Positions 1-14,214 are shown, numbered from the stretch's first letter. The stretch is 64,000 nt of DNA from Neobacillus pocheonensis (GCA_023702235.1 JAMQCR010000004.1:1-64000), one strand, 5' to 3'. Program-made: numbers and translations. Notes: a model not told the origin generated them from the sequence alone.

Positions 1-4660
<4,660 letters not shown>

Positions 4661-4860
4661 AAACGAAATGCGGAGGCGACTGTTCAACTTCGACAGACGT
4701 TGGAGAGCCGGCACGACAAATCCCGGTTTTGGATTTATCAGAACAGATGAAAACGGCCAGAAGTTAGGAGCCGCAGCTAGACATTTTTAAAGCGAACTCG
4801 ATTTTACAAAACTTCTTCTACATTATCTAGTTTTGAGGGAATGAAACCTCAAAATAAATA

Positions 4861-4977
<117 letters not shown>

Positions 4978-4984
4978 AAGTGAA

Positions 4985-5012
4985 GGACAATCCGATTAGG
5001 GTTGTCTTTTTT
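4985..5012 (+). terminator. Rho-independent terminator of the rRNA operon
   Basis: GGACAATCC-GATTA-GGGTTGTC stem (one G-U pair) followed by a six-T run, eight bases after 5S. Confidence 0.85.
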
Positions 5013-5040
5013 GTGTGGAGATATAGTGATGGATGAGGCA

Positions 5041-5103
5041 GGCAGGTAAAATATTAAAAGTGGAAGGTAAAATGATGAAAGCGGCACGTAAAAGTGAATA
5101 CTT
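5041..5103 (+). repeat. Three tandem 21-bp units, consensus about GGCAGGTAAAATnnTgAAAGY
   Basis: Units at 5041-5061, 5062-5082 and 5083-5103 share the core GGnAnGTAAAA at an exact 21-base spacing (core GT at 5046, 5067 and 5088). The same unit occurs three times on the other strand at 39855-39917. Both arrays lie just downstream of a transcription terminator and outside genes. Function is unknown. The spacing equals about two helical turns, which would put any protein bound to each unit on one face of the DNA. Confidence 0.7.
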
Positions 5104-5211
5104 TAAGAAAAGGAAACTTTAATGGGAAGGGACAATACGTTAAATTAGGATCCAATTTAAATAAATTTAGGGGAAATTCTTAGGTCCAGTCTTTTGTGGC
5201 ACAATAGTTTT

Positions 5212-5458
5212 ATGATGGTCGCTATTATTTGATCATTAATATTGTTTATGTATCTTTTTTTACAATTCGAAATGATATTAACATTAAAAGGCCAGCGTTA
5301 TTAGCAGCGTTCCATAGACGCTTGAGGTGGTTATTTATATCCTTGGTCTTGGTCTTGTTTTGAAGAATCTAAATAAAATTCAAAATCTGGTTGCGTATGC
5401 GAATAGGCTATGGAATTTGGGCGAAATTGTGAAAAGAGGGAAATTGTTTCATGAGTAA
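5212..5458 (+). pseudogene. yebE: Remnant of yebE (UPF0316/DUF2179 membrane protein)
   Basis: Read across frames, this stretch gives pieces typical of the N-terminal half of the UPF0316 family: IINIVYVSFFTIR (about 5230-5268), ILTLKGQRY (5275-5300) and VVIYILGLGLVLKN followed by IQNLVAYA (5327-5395). It then jumps to a short tail ending in RGKLFHE, whose stop codon overlaps the yebG start. B. subtilis has yebE in this position before yebG and purE. The family is usually about 180 residues, so roughly the middle third or more is missing, and there are several small indels as well. I infer a decayed gene, or a region collapsed in assembly. The terminal overlap with yebG suggests that the two were translationally coupled. 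Confidence 0.65.
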
Positions 5459-5666
5459 AGATAGAAAGAAAATGACCTTTGAGGTTCAGGAAAATGAAAC
5501 AATCGAAGAATGCCTCGAGCGAATCAAAAACCAGGGGTATAGTCCAACTAGACGGACGGAGAAGCCGATTTTTCAAGAGGTCATAAAAGGCAGTGAAACG
5601 ACATATGAACCAGTTGGAAGGCAAATCATTTTTGAAGCCAGGGTAATCGACAAAAGCGAACATTAA
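5451..5666 (+). CDS. yebG: NETI-motif protein YebG
   Basis: A small acidic/basic protein of 71 residues carrying the diagnostic ENETIEECLERI segment (about residues 15-26), which defines the NETI family found upstream of purE in bacilli. No membrane segment or signal peptide is present. The start ATG overlaps the end of the preceding yebE remnant. Its 3' end overlaps the first PurBox, so the pur operator is embedded in the stop region. Function is unknown in all species. The assignment rests on the motif, the size and its synteny with purE. Confidence 0.85.
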   Translation: MSKDRKKMTFEVQENETIEECLERIKNQGYSPTRRTEKPIFQEVIKGSETTYEPVGRQIIFEARVIDKSEH

Positions 5667-5695
5667 ATTTACCAATTAAAAAAATGTTCGTTTTT
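5652..5695. promoter_or_regulatory. Two inverted PurBoxes, PurR operator of the pur operon
   Basis: AAAAGCGAACATT (5652-5664) and, on the opposite strand, AAAAACGAACATT (complement of 5683-5695) both match the Bacillus PurBox AWWWCCGAACWWT closely. They are inverted and separated by about 18 bases, the arrangement bound by the PRPP-responsive repressor PurR. The position directly upstream of the promoter supports the call. Confidence 0.85.
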
Positions 5696-5696
5696 A

Positions 5697-5726
5697 TTTA
5701 CCATTTACGGTGATAATTGTTAATAT
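5697..5726 (+). promoter_or_regulatory. Probable sigma-A promoter of purE
   Basis: TTTACC (5697-5702), an 18-base spacer and TAATAT (5721-5726). Transcription would start near 5733, giving a leader of about 240 nt before purE. This agrees with the known long leader of the B. subtilis pur operon. The -35 match is only moderate. Confidence 0.55.
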
Positions 5727-5753
5727 AGAGGTATCGAAAAGTTCATAAAGTAA

Positions 5754-5824
5754 AACCCTCGTATAATAATGGGAATACTGCCATGAGTTTCTACCCAATT
5801 GCCTAAGATTGGACTGATGAGGGG
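5754..5824 (+). promoter_or_regulatory. Guanine-sensing purine riboswitch aptamer
   Basis: Shows the purine-riboswitch layout: P1 strand CCCTCGTATAAT, the J2/3 signature GAGTTTCTACC (5784-5794), P3 CCAAT/ATTGG and a closing GGACTGATGAGGGG that re-pairs with CCCTCGT. The C in GGAC corresponds to position C74, the guanine/hypoxanthine type. Loop L2 (AATACTGCC) and loop L3 (GCCTAAG) differ by single bases from the usual ATATGG and CCGTAAA, and a G is inserted in J3/1. These may be sequence errors like those in the coding regions. Ligand binding is expected to favour the downstream terminator. Confidence 0.88.
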
Positions 5825-5881
5825 AGTGGATGATGCCAGAAGTGTTAACTCACTTCCAGGTATTTTTCTGTTCAAATTTCC

Positions 5882-5943
5882 AGCCCGGACAGACTGCTTT
5901 CTCTCAACCGAAATTGGGGAAAGTGTCTGTTAGGGCTTTTTAT
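5882..5943 (+). terminator. Riboswitch-controlled attenuator before purE
   Basis: AGCCCGGACAGACTGCTTTC pairs with GGGAAAGTGTCTGTTAGGGCT, followed by TTTTT. This long stem lies between the aptamer and the purE ribosome site, where guanine-dependent premature termination is expected. Confidence 0.8.
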
Positions 5944-5971
5944 ATTGGAAAAAGTTTGAGGAGGAACAAAC

Positions 5972-6444
5972 ATGAACCCGAAAGTATCGGTCATAATGGG
6001 GAAACGATGAAGCATGCATGTGAAACACTTGATCGCTTAGACATCCCATACGAAAAAAAAGTTGTCTCTGCACATCGGACACCTGATTTAATGTTTGATT
6101 ATGCGGATTCTGCACGAAATAGAGGAATAAAGGTAATAATTGCAGGTGCAGGTGGAGCAGCACACTTACCAGGAATGGTAGCAGCCAAAACTACACTACC
6201 TGTTATTGGGATTCCAGTTCAATCAAAAGCACTAAATGGCTTAGACTCTTTATTATCCATTGTTCAGATGCCAGCGGGAGTACCTGTTGCGACTGTCGCA
6301 ATCGGAAAAGCGGGGGCAACAAATGCCGGTTTACTCGCCGCTCAAATTTTATCGATAACTGATCTAGAATTGGCGGAACGTCTCGAAAGAATGCGTCAGG
6401 AGGCAAAAGTAGCCGCAATAGAAAGCAGTGATGAACTTGTCTAA
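5972..6444 (+). CDS. purE: 5-(carboxyamino)imidazole ribonucleotide mutase PurE (16-nt deletion)
   Basis: Converts N5-CAIR to CAIR, and acts right after PurK. The start ATG at 5972 follows GAGGAGG and gives MNPKVSVIMG. The sequence then jumps at about 6000 to ETMKHACETLD in another frame. Compared with the family, the residues STSDW are missing, equal to a 16-nt loss that also shifts frame. That segment is part of the conserved nucleotide-binding/active-site loop. The rest (SAHRTP, GAGGAAHLPGM, GGVPVATV-like loop, the end DELV) is normal, and the corrected length would be about 162 residues. Either this copy is dead or 16 bases were lost in the assembly. The first gene of an otherwise complete operon argues for the latter. 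Confidence 0.9.
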
Positions 6445-7576
6445 CAAAGTTATTTTACCTGGTCATACTATAGGGATTATTGGAGGCGGCAATTGGGCAG
6501 AATGATGGCACTCTCTGCAAGAGAAATGGGCTATCGAATTGCTGTACTGGATCCTACCGTGGATTCACCTTGTGGTCAAATAGCTGACGAGAGAATAATC
6601 GCTGCCTATGATGATATGGATGCAATCAAGGAGTTAGCTGATAAGAGCAATGTGATAACTTATGAATTTGAAAATATTGATTCAGCGGCACTCTCCTGGC
6701 TTTGCGAGAATGCCTATGTACCGCAGGGAAAAAAACTACTCGAGATTTCTCAAGACCGAATTAACGAAAAACGAGCCATTCAAATGGCTGGAGTACAAGT
6801 GGCACCGTATGTTGAAATTTATTCAATAAATGACATCTATGATAGTATCAAGAAGTTGGGTTTACCAGCTGTTTTGAAAACATCACGTGGTGGGTACGAT
6901 GGAAAAGGCCAAATGGTCATTCATAACGAGCAGGAAATTGAAGTAGCAGCAAAATTATTGGAGTATGGCAGCTGTGTTCTTGAAAAATGGGTTTCTTTTA
7001 AAAAAGAGATTTCCATAATCGTTACGAGAAGTATGAATCGTGATACAGCCGTTTTTCCTGTAGCTGAAAATGTTCATATAAACAATATTCTTCATCAAAC
7101 GATTGTTCCGGCTAGAATAAGCAAGGTAGCCGAAGAAAAAGCCATCCATTTTGCTACAAAACTGGCGGACGCTTTTCAGTTAATCGGAATACTGGCTGTC
7201 GAAATGTTTTTAACTGAAGATGATACGATTTATATTAATGAGCTTGCTCCAACCTCATAACTCAGGGCACTATTCCATCGAAGCTTGTGAAACTTCACAA
7301 TTTGAACAGCATATCAGAGCGGTGTGTAATTTACCACTTGGAAGCACCGAGCTATTAAAACCTGCAGTTATGGTCAACCTATTAGGGCAACATCAATCTC
7401 GTATGTTGGAGAGAATTTCAGAAGTGACGGATTGGAAAGTTCACTTTTACGGTAAAAAGGAACCAAAGCTTAATCGGAAAATGGGGCATGTCACCCTACT
7501 TCGCGAGTCAGTAGAAACAGCTCTTAAGGAAGCTGCAAATAGCGGTATTTGGGATCGAGTGCTTGAAAAAGTCTAG
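6431..7576 (+). CDS. purK: N5-carboxyaminoimidazole ribonucleotide synthetase PurK (two frameshifts)
   Basis: ATP-grasp enzyme that carboxylates AIR with bicarbonate. The start ATG at 6431 overlaps the purE end (MNLSNKVILPG...). The N-terminal GIIGGGQLGRMM is broken at about 6490 by loss of one base: GGCGGC is followed by AATTGG where GGC CAA TTG is expected. A second break at about 7250 lies in the ATP-grasp motif INELAPRPHNSGH, where two bases of CGG are missing. SRGGYDGKGQ (ATP-binding loop) and the C-terminal GKKEPKLNRKMGH are intact. Corrected, the protein is about 382 residues, normal for the family. Confidence 0.92.
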
Positions 7577-7612
7577 GAAAAAATTTTCAGAAAAATGTTT
7601 GGAGGATAAAAG

Positions 7613-8910
7613 ATGATTGATCGTTATACAAGACCTGAAATGGGTGCGATATGGACGGAGGAAAACCGTTTTAAAGCCTGGCTTGAGGTGGAGATTCTTG
7701 CCTGTGAGGCATGGTCAAAGCTAGGGGATATTCCGAAAGCAGATGTGGAAAAAATTCGTGAAAAAGCCTCATTCAATATTGAACGGATTAAGGAAATTGA
7801 AGAGGAAACACGGCATGATGTGGTTGCCTTTACTCGTGCAGTATCAGAAACATTGGGTGAGGAACGAAAATGGGTTCATTACGGGTTAACATCTACTGAT
7901 GTTGTGGATACGGCTCTTTCTTATTTATTGAAGCAGGCAAACACCATATTACAAAAGGACCTTGAAAACTTTGTTGAGATTTTAAAGAACAAAGCGATTG
8001 AGCATAAACTTACTGTCATGATGGGACGGACACATGGAGTCCATGCGGAGCCAACAACATTTGGTTTGAAGCTTGCACTTTGGTATGAAGAAATGAAACG
8101 GAACCTTGAGCGTTTTAAGCAGGCTGCAGAGGGTGTCGAATTCGGTAAAATTTCTGGGGCAGTCGGTACGTATGCCAATATTGATCCTTTTGTTGAAAAA
8201 TATGTATGTGAGCAGCTTGGCGTAAAAGCCGCACCAATTTCTACGCAGACGTTACAGCGGGACCGACACGCCCATTACATGGCGACAATCGCTTTGATTG
8301 CAACTTCAATTGAAAAGTTTGCTGTTGAAGTCCGTGGACTGCAAAAAAGTGAGACACGTGAAGTCGAGGAATTTTTTGCTAAAGGACAAAAAGGTTCATC
8401 AGCGATGCCGCACAAACGGAACCCAATTGGCTCGGAAAATATGACGGGGATTGCCCGTGTAATTCGCGGCTATATGCTGACTGCTTATGAAAATGTACCG
8501 CTTTGGCATGAACGTGATATTTCACATTCTTCAGCAGAACGGATTATCCTGCCGGATGCGACAATTGGGTTGAATTATATGCTAAATCGCTTTGGCAATA
8601 TTATTAAAAACTTGACTGTTTATCCAGAAAATATGAAGCGAAACATGGCCGGACGCTTGGCCTGATTTACTCACAGCGTGTGCTTCTTGCTCTTATTGAT
8701 AAAGGATTATCAAGAGAAGAGGCTTACGATACTGTGCAACCGAAGGCGATGGAGGCATGGGAAAAGCAAGTTCCTTTCCGTGATTTGATTGAAGCAGAAG
8801 CAAAAATTACAACTTTGCTATCGCCAGAAGAAATTGCCGGTTGTTTTGATTACAACTATCATTTGCAACATGTAAATACGATTTTTGACCGTTTAGGCTT
8901 AAATGAATAA
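7613..8910 (+). CDS. purB: Adenylosuccinate lyase PurB (one frameshift)
   Basis: Acts twice in purine synthesis: SAICAR to AICAR, and adenylosuccinate to AMP. It begins MIDRYTRPEMGAIWT after GGAGG. The fumarase-superfamily signature GSSAMPHKRNP is present near residue 262, and TSTDVVDTA and GRTHGVHAEP supply the other active-site strands. At about 8647 ATGGCCGG stands where ATGGGCCGG (MGRTLGLIYSQR) is expected, so one G is missing and the last 80 residues are in another frame. Corrected length is about 432 residues, typical of the Bacillus enzyme. Confidence 0.94.
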
Positions 8911-8915
8911 TTAAG

Positions 8916-8932
8916 GGGGCATGCTTTGCCCC
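8916..8932 (+). other. Intercistronic hairpin between purB and purC
   Basis: GGGGCA-TGCTT-TGCCCC can fold into a six-base-pair stem just after the purB stop. No T run follows, so it is more likely an mRNA processing or stability element than a terminator. Confidence 0.4.
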
Positions 8933-8978
8933 TCTATCCCGAAGATTCCTACTATTGCGAAACCTGGAGGCGTTCCTT

Positions 8979-9691
8979 ATGAAAGAACTTCTATATGAAG
9001 GAAAAGCGAAAAGAATTTATACAACAGAAAATGAACAGATCGTTTTGGTTGAGTACAAGGATTCAGCAACAGCTTTTAATGGGGAAAAGAAAGCAAACAT
9101 AACCGGTAAAGGACGTTTAAACAATGAGATTACTAGTTTGCTATTTTTAAAATTAAAAGAGCAGGGAATTGAATCACACTTTATCGAGCGTCTTTCTGAA
9201 ACCGAACAGCTTGTCAAAAGAGTAACCATTATCCCGCTCGAAACGGTTGTACGGAATGTAGCAGCTGGCAGCTTTTCAAAAAGATTAGGGGTCGAAGAAG
9301 GTAGGGAATTAACGACACCAATCGTTGAGTTTTATTTGAAAAATGATGAACTTGGTGACCCGCTTTTAACAATCGATCACATTCTTGAGCTTAAAATAGC
9401 AACGGCGAGGAAGTAGCCATCTTAAGAGAAAAGGCATTGGAAATAGATGCAGTTTTATCGAGCTTTTTTGGCGGGCTTGGCATTCGTCTTATCGATTTTA
9501 AATTAGAGTTTGGTAAAGACCAAGAAGGTCAAATTTTACTTGCAGACGAAATATCTCCAGATACATGTAGACTATGGGATAAACAGACGAATGAAAAGCT
9601 CGATAAGGATGTATTCCGCCGTGACTTAGGAAGTTTAACAGATGCCTATGAAAATATTTTAGCGAGATTAGGAGGAAGACAGCATGTATAA
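8979..9691 (+). CDS. purC: SAICAR synthetase PurC (one frameshift)
   Basis: Phosphoribosylaminoimidazole-succinocarboxamide synthase, joining aspartate to CAIR with ATP. The start ATG at 8979 is set by TGGAGG eight bases upstream and gives MKELLYEGKAKRIY. ETVVRNVAAGSFSKR and LADEISPDTCRLWD are the family signatures. The break at about 9405 (ACGGCGAGG for ACGGCCGAGG, i.e. ATAEE) loses one C of a GGCC and separates the C-terminal third. Corrected length is about 237 residues. The end overlaps the purS start by eight bases. Confidence 0.94.
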
Positions 9692-9937
9692 AGTGAAGGT
9701 GTATGTCACGTTAAGAGAAAGTGTTCTAGACCCACAAGGTAAGCCGTAGAAAACTCCTTACACTCTTTAAATTATCGTGAAGTGGCTGACGTAAGAATCG
9801 GTAAATATATGGAACTGACAATCGAGAAATCAGACCGTGACATAAACGACGTGGTAAATGAGATTTGCACAAACCTTTTAGCTAATCCGGTCATTGAAGA
9901 TTACCGTTATGAAGTAGAGGAGTGTGTTTCTCAGTGA
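9684..9937 (+). CDS. purS: FGAM synthase subunit PurS (one frameshift)
   Basis: Small subunit of the three-part formylglycinamidine ribonucleotide synthase PurSQL, which passes ammonia from PurQ to PurL. Begins MYKVKVYVTLRESVLDPQG. At about 9744 AAGCCGTAG creates a stop where AAGGCCGTAG (K-A-V-E) is expected: one G of a GGCC is lost. The remainder, SLNYREVADVRIGKYMELT and so on, is normal. About 84 residues when corrected. The stop overlaps the purQ GTG start. Confidence 0.9.
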
Positions 9938-10617
9938 AATTTGCGGTAATCGTCTTTCCGGGGTCTAATTGCGACGTTGATATGTACCACGCCATCAAAG
10001 ACGAACTCGGGGAACAAGTTGAATATGTTTGGCATGATGCTGAAAGCTTAGAGGAGTTTGATGGAATCTTACTACCAGGAGGCTTTTCGTATGGTGATTA
10101 TCTACGCACGGGGGCAATTGCCAGATTCAGCAATGTAATGAAGGAAGTAATAAAAGCTGCCGAAGCAGGCAAGCCGATTTTAGGTGTATGCAATGGGTTT
10201 CAGATCTTACTTGAGGCAGGATTGCTTCCTGGGGCTATGAGAAGAAATGAAAGTTTATCGTTTATCTGTAAGCCGGTTGAATTAAAGGTAGAAAACAATA
10301 AAACCATGTTTACGGTCGGGCTTACTGAAGGGCAAACGATTACGGTACCGATTGCACATGGTGAAGGAAATTATTATTGTGACGAGACAACTCTAGCAAA
10401 CTTAAAAGCGAATAACCAAATCGTGTTTACCTATCAACAAAACCCGAATGGCAGTCTGGCTGATATTGCCGGTATCGTCAATGAAAAAGGGAATGTTCTT
10501 GGAATGATGCCCCACCCTGAAAGAGCGGTTGATGAGCTTTTGGGTGGTGCCGATGGACTAAAATTGTTTCAATCGATTGTAAAGCATTGGAGGGAAACAA
10601 ATGTTGTTAACGCTTGA
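9934..10617 (+). CDS. purQ: FGAM synthase glutaminase subunit PurQ
   Basis: Class I glutamine amidotransferase that frees ammonia for PurL. Starts at GTG 9934, four bases overlapping purS (GTGA), giving MKFAVIVFPGSNCDVDMY. The nucleophile elbow GVCNGFQ holds the catalytic cysteine, and MPHPER near the C terminus supplies the histidine of the triad. 227 residues, intact and of normal length. The 3' end overlaps the purL start by 17 bases. Confidence 0.96.
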   Translation: MKFAVIVFPGSNCDVDMYHAIKDELGEQVEYVWHDAESLEEFDGILLPGGFSYGDYLRTGAIARFSNVMKEVIKAAEAGKPILGVCNGFQILLEAGLLPGAMRRNESLSFICKPVELKVENNKTMFTVGLTEGQTITVPIAHGEGNYYCDETTLANLKANNQIVFTYQQNPNGSLADIAGIVNEKGNVLGMMPHPERAVDELLGGADGLKLFQSIVKHWRETNVVNA

Positions 10618-12826
10618 ACCAAATCCGAACCAGATTAAATCAGAAAAAGTATATCAGCAAATGGGTTTGTCCGACGCGGAATTTACACTGATTGAGAACA
10701 TTCTTGGACGTACACCGAACTATACGGAAACAGGACTGTTTTCGGTGATGTGGTCTGAACATTGCAGCTATAAAAATTCTAAGCCTGTCCTTAGAAAATT
10801 CCCGGTAACAGGTGAGCGTGTCCTACAGGGACCAGGCGAAGGTGCTGGAATTGTTGACATCGGCGATAACCAAGCTGTTGTTTTTAAAATCGAAAGCCAT
10901 AACCATCCTTCCGCCATTGAACCATATCAAGGTGCTGCAACAGGTGTAGGCGGGATTATCCGAGATGTTTTCTCAATGGGAGCACGTCCTATTGCCATGT
11001 TAAATTCACTCAGATTCGGTGAGCTTGATTCTGCTCGTGTCCGTTATTTATTCAAAGAAGTAGTCGCAGGGATTGCAGGTTATGGAAATTGTATCGGCAT
11101 CCCGACAGTCGGCGGAGAAATTCAATTCGAGCCTTGTTATGAAGGAAATCCGTTAGTTAACGCGATGTGTGTCGGTCTAATTGATCATAAGGATATTAAA
11201 AAAGGTCAGGCACATGGTGAGGGCAATACGGTTATGTATGTAGGAGCTAAAACAGGACGTGACGGGATCCATGGTGCGACGTTTGCCTCCGAGGAGTTAA
11301 CGGAACAATCGGATGAAAACCGTCCAGCTGTTCAAGTTGGCGACCCTTTTATGGAAAAGCTCCTTTTAGAGGCATGTTTAGAGCTTATTCATTATGATGC
11401 CCTTGTTGGGATTCAGGATATGGGGGCAGCAGGATTAGTTAGTTCGTCTGCTGAAATGGCAAGTAAAGCTGGCATGGGTATCGAAATGAACTTAGATCTT
11501 GTTCCACAACGAGAAACAGGAATGACGGCATATGAAATGATGTTATCTGAATCCCAGGAGCGGATGCTTATCGTTGTTCAAAAAGGAAGAGAACAAGAAA
11601 TCGTTGATCTTTTTGCGAAATATGGATTAGAAGCAGTAGGTATCGGTACGGTTACAAGTGATAAAATGCTGCGCCTTATCCATAAAGGAGAAATTGTTGC
11701 AGATGTACCGGTAGATGCATTAGCAGAAGATGCCCCGGTATATCAAAAGCCTTCACAGGAACCTAGCTATTTTGCAGAGTTTCAAGCTATGGAGAATGAA
11801 ATCCTTCAAGTGAATGATGTGAAGGAAACACTTTTACAACTTCTAAGTCAGCCGACGATTGCGAGTAAGGAATGGGTTTATGAGCAATACGACTATATGG
11901 TGCGTACCAATACAGTGGTTTCTCCAGGATCGGATGCTGCAGTTGTAAGGATTCGCGGAACTAGAAAAGCTTTAGCAATGACAACCGATTGCAATTCCCG
12001 GTATGTTTATTTGGACCCTGAATTAGGTGGGAAAATTGCCGTAGCGGAGGCAGCGCGGAACATCGTTTGTTCTGGTGCAGAACCATTGGCGATTACAGAT
12101 AATTTAAACTTTGGAAATCCCGAGAAACCAGAAGTTTTCTGGCAGATTGAAAAAGCGGCAGATGGCATGAGTGAAGCTTGTCGTGTGTTAAATACCCCAG
12201 TAATTGGCGGAAACGTGTCATTATATAATGAAACGAGCGGAACAGCTATTTATCCGACACCAGTAGTTGGAATGGTTGGTTTAATTGAGGATGTAGACCA
12301 TATTACGACCCAGCATTTTAAACATAGCGGTGACCTTATTTATTTAGTAGGGGAAACAATGGATGAGTTCGGTGGCAGTGAACTACAAAAGCTGCTGAAC
12401 GGAAAGGTTTTTGGCAAAGCCCCAGAATTAAATATTGATATTGAAAAAGAAAGACAGAGTCAAATTCTCGAAGCCATTCGTGCGGGAGTCGTTCAATCTG
12501 CCCATGACCTTTCTGAAGGAGGATTGGCCGTTGCATTAGCTGAATGCCTTTTTGCTACCAACCATCTTGGGGCAGTAGTGAATATTAGTGGGAACTCAGT
12601 ATCGGCATTATTTAGTGAAACACAATCTCGTTTTCTCTTATCGGTTAAAAAGGAAAATCAAGTGGAATTTGAAAGTTTGGTAAAGGCGCGTCTTTTAGGC
12701 GAAGTGAATGACTCTGCCGCTCTAACCGTTTTATTCGAGAATGCGATTGTTCTTGAAGCTTCTGTTGATCAACTAAAAGGTGCTTGGAAAGGAGCGATCC
12801 CATGCTTGCTGAAATCAAGGGATTAA
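10601..12826 (+). CDS. purL: FGAM synthase large subunit PurL
   Basis: ATP-dependent amidation of FGAR to FGAM with ammonia supplied by PurQ. 741 residues, the short PurL form that needs PurS and PurQ, both encoded just upstream. Motifs include SVMWSEHCSYKNSKP, KIESHNHPSAIEPYQGAATG, GGIIRDVFSMGARP and the second half-domain DNLNFGNPEKPE. The start ATG follows GGAGGG. Its reading frame is intact and contains at least one unaffected GGCC (12526), so not every such site is disturbed. Confidence 0.97.
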   Translation: MLLTLEPNPNQIKSEKVYQQMGLSDAEFTLIENILGRTPNYTETGLFSVMWSEHCSYKNSKPVLRKFPVTGERVLQGPGEGAGIVDIGDNQAVVFKIESHNHPSAIEPYQGAATGVGGIIRDVFSMGARPIAMLNSLRFGELDSARVRYLFKEVVAGIAGYGNCIGIPTVGGEIQFEPCYEGNPLVNAMCVGLIDHKDIKKGQAHGEGNTVMYVGAKTGRDGIHGATFASEELTEQSDENRPAVQVGDPFMEKLLLEACLELIHYDALVGIQDMGAAGLVSSSAEMASKAGMGIEMNLDLVPQRETGMTAYEMMLSESQERMLIVVQKGREQEIVDLFAKYGLEAVGIGTVTSDKMLRLIHKGEIVADVPVDALAEDAPVYQKPSQEPSYFAEFQAMENEILQVNDVKETLLQLLSQPTIASKEWVYEQYDYMVRTNTVVSPGSDAAVVRIRGTRKALAMTTDCNSRYVYLDPELGGKIAVAEAARNIVCSGAEPLAITDNLNFGNPEKPEVFWQIEKAADGMSEACRVLNTPVIGGNVSLYNETSGTAIYPTPVVGMVGLIEDVDHITTQHFKHSGDLIYLVGETMDEFGGSELQKLLNGKVFGKAPELNIDIEKERQSQILEAIRAGVVQSAHDLSEGGLAVALAECLFATNHLGAVVNISGNSVSALFSETQSRFLLSVKKENQVEFESLVKARLLGEVNDSAALTVLFENAIVLEASVDQLKGAWKGAIPCLLKSRD

Positions 12827-14214
12827 ATGAAGAGTGCGGAATTTTTGGCGTATGGGGACATCAAGATGCAGCCCAGCTTACTTATTACGGTCTTCACAGC
12901 CTTCAGCATCGCGGTCAAGAGGGTACAGGAATTGTGGTATCAGACGGCAAAACGCTAAAAGGTGTTAAGGGAGAAGGTCTGGTCTCTGAGATTTTTACAG
13001 CAAATGTGATGCAGGAATTAACAGGGGATGCGGCGATTGGCCATGTTCGCTACGCTACTGCTGGAGGCGGCGGTTACGAGAACGTCCAGCCTTTGTTGTT
13101 CCATTCGCAGAGCGGAAGTCTTGCGCTTGCTCATAATGGGAATTTGGTCAACGTAAATTCATTAAAACATCAGCTTGAAGCACAGGGAAGTATTTTTCAA
13201 ACGAGCTCAGATACAGAAGTTTTGGCTCACTTAATGAAAAGAAGTGGATATTCTGATTCAAAAGATCGTGCCAAAAATGCTCTTTCGATGCTAAAAGGAG
13301 CTTATGCCTATTTAATTATGACCGAAACGGAGCTAATGGTAGCTCTCGATCCCCATGGTCTTAGACCCCTATCGTTAGGCTGCCTTGGTGGTGCCTATGT
13401 AGTCGCTTCAGAAACATGCGCCTTTGATGTTGTCGGAGCCGAATATATACGTGATATCGAGCCGGGAGAATTATTAATTATTAACGACGATGGGATAACA
13501 TCAGAGCGATTTGCAGTCAGTACGACGAAAGCCATTTGTACAATGGAGTATATTTATTTTTCAAGGCCTGATAGTGACATTCAAGGAATCAATGTTCATA
13601 CAGCCCGTAAAAACTTAGGAAAAAGAATGGCAATCGAAGCCCCAATTGAAGCGGATGTCGTCACAGGAGTTCCGGATTCTAGCATTTCAGCGGCGATTGG
13701 CTATGCTGAAGCTTCTGGGATTCCCTATGAAATGGGGTTAATTAAAAATCGTTATGTTGGTCGGACCTTCATCCAGCCTTCACAAACCCTTAGGGAGCAA
13801 GGGGTAAAAATGAAGCTTTCGCCTGTTCGCGGTGTGGTAGAAGGTAAGCGTGTCATCATGGTTGATGATTCCATTGTGAGGGGAACTACCAGCCGGCGAA
13901 TTGTTACGATGCTGAAGGATGCCGGAGCGACCGAGGTCCATGTGGTCATCAGTTCACCGCCGATTAAAAACCCATGTTTCTATGGAATTGATACCTCTAC
14001 GAAGGAAGAATTGATTGCTTCTGGTAATTCAGTGGAGGAAATAAGAGAACTGATCGGTGCGGATTCGTTAACGTTTTTAAGTGTCGAAGGAATGATTGAA
14101 GCCATTGGAAAAAAAGATGGTGATGGAACGGAAGGGTACTGTCTTGGCTGTTTTACCGGAAAATACCCAACGGAAATTTACCCAGATACACTGCAATATT
14201 ACTATCAAAAATAG
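12802..14214 (+). CDS. purF: Amidophosphoribosyltransferase PurF
   Basis: First committed step: PRPP plus glutamine to phosphoribosylamine. The start ATG at 12802 follows AAAGGAG and gives the 11-residue propeptide MLAEIKGLNEE before CGIFG, whose cysteine becomes the N-terminal nucleophile after cleavage as in B. subtilis. The phosphoribosyltransferase loop VIMVDDSIVRGTT is present. The C-terminal cysteine-bearing segment EGYCLGCFTGKYP agrees with the [4Fe-4S] type. 470 residues, intact. A farther upstream TTG is in frame but lacks a ribosome site. Confidence 0.97.
   Translation: MLAEIKGLNEECGIFGVWGHQDAAQLTYYGLHSLQHRGQEGTGIVVSDGKTLKGVKGEGLVSEIFTANVMQELTGDAAIGHVRYATAGGGGYENVQPLLFHSQSGSLALAHNGNLVNVNSLKHQLEAQGSIFQTSSDTEVLAHLMKRSGYSDSKDRAKNALSMLKGAYAYLIMTETELMVALDPHGLRPLSLGCLGGAYVVASETCAFDVVGAEYIRDIEPGELLIINDDGITSERFAVSTTKAICTMEYIYFSRPDSDIQGINVHTARKNLGKRMAIEAPIEADVVTGVPDSSISAAIGYAEASGIPYEMGLIKNRYVGRTFIQPSQTLREQGVKMKLSPVRGVVEGKRVIMVDDSIVRGTTSRRIVTMLKDAGATEVHVVISSPPIKNPCFYGIDTSTKEELIASGNSVEEIRELIGADSLTFLSVEGMIEAIGKKDGDGTEGYCLGCFTGKYPTEIYPDTLQYYYQK

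Noticed and set aside
5331..5675. 114-codon minus-strand open frame over yebG
   Set aside because: Antisense shadow of yebG and its upstream remnant, with no ribosome site or family match.
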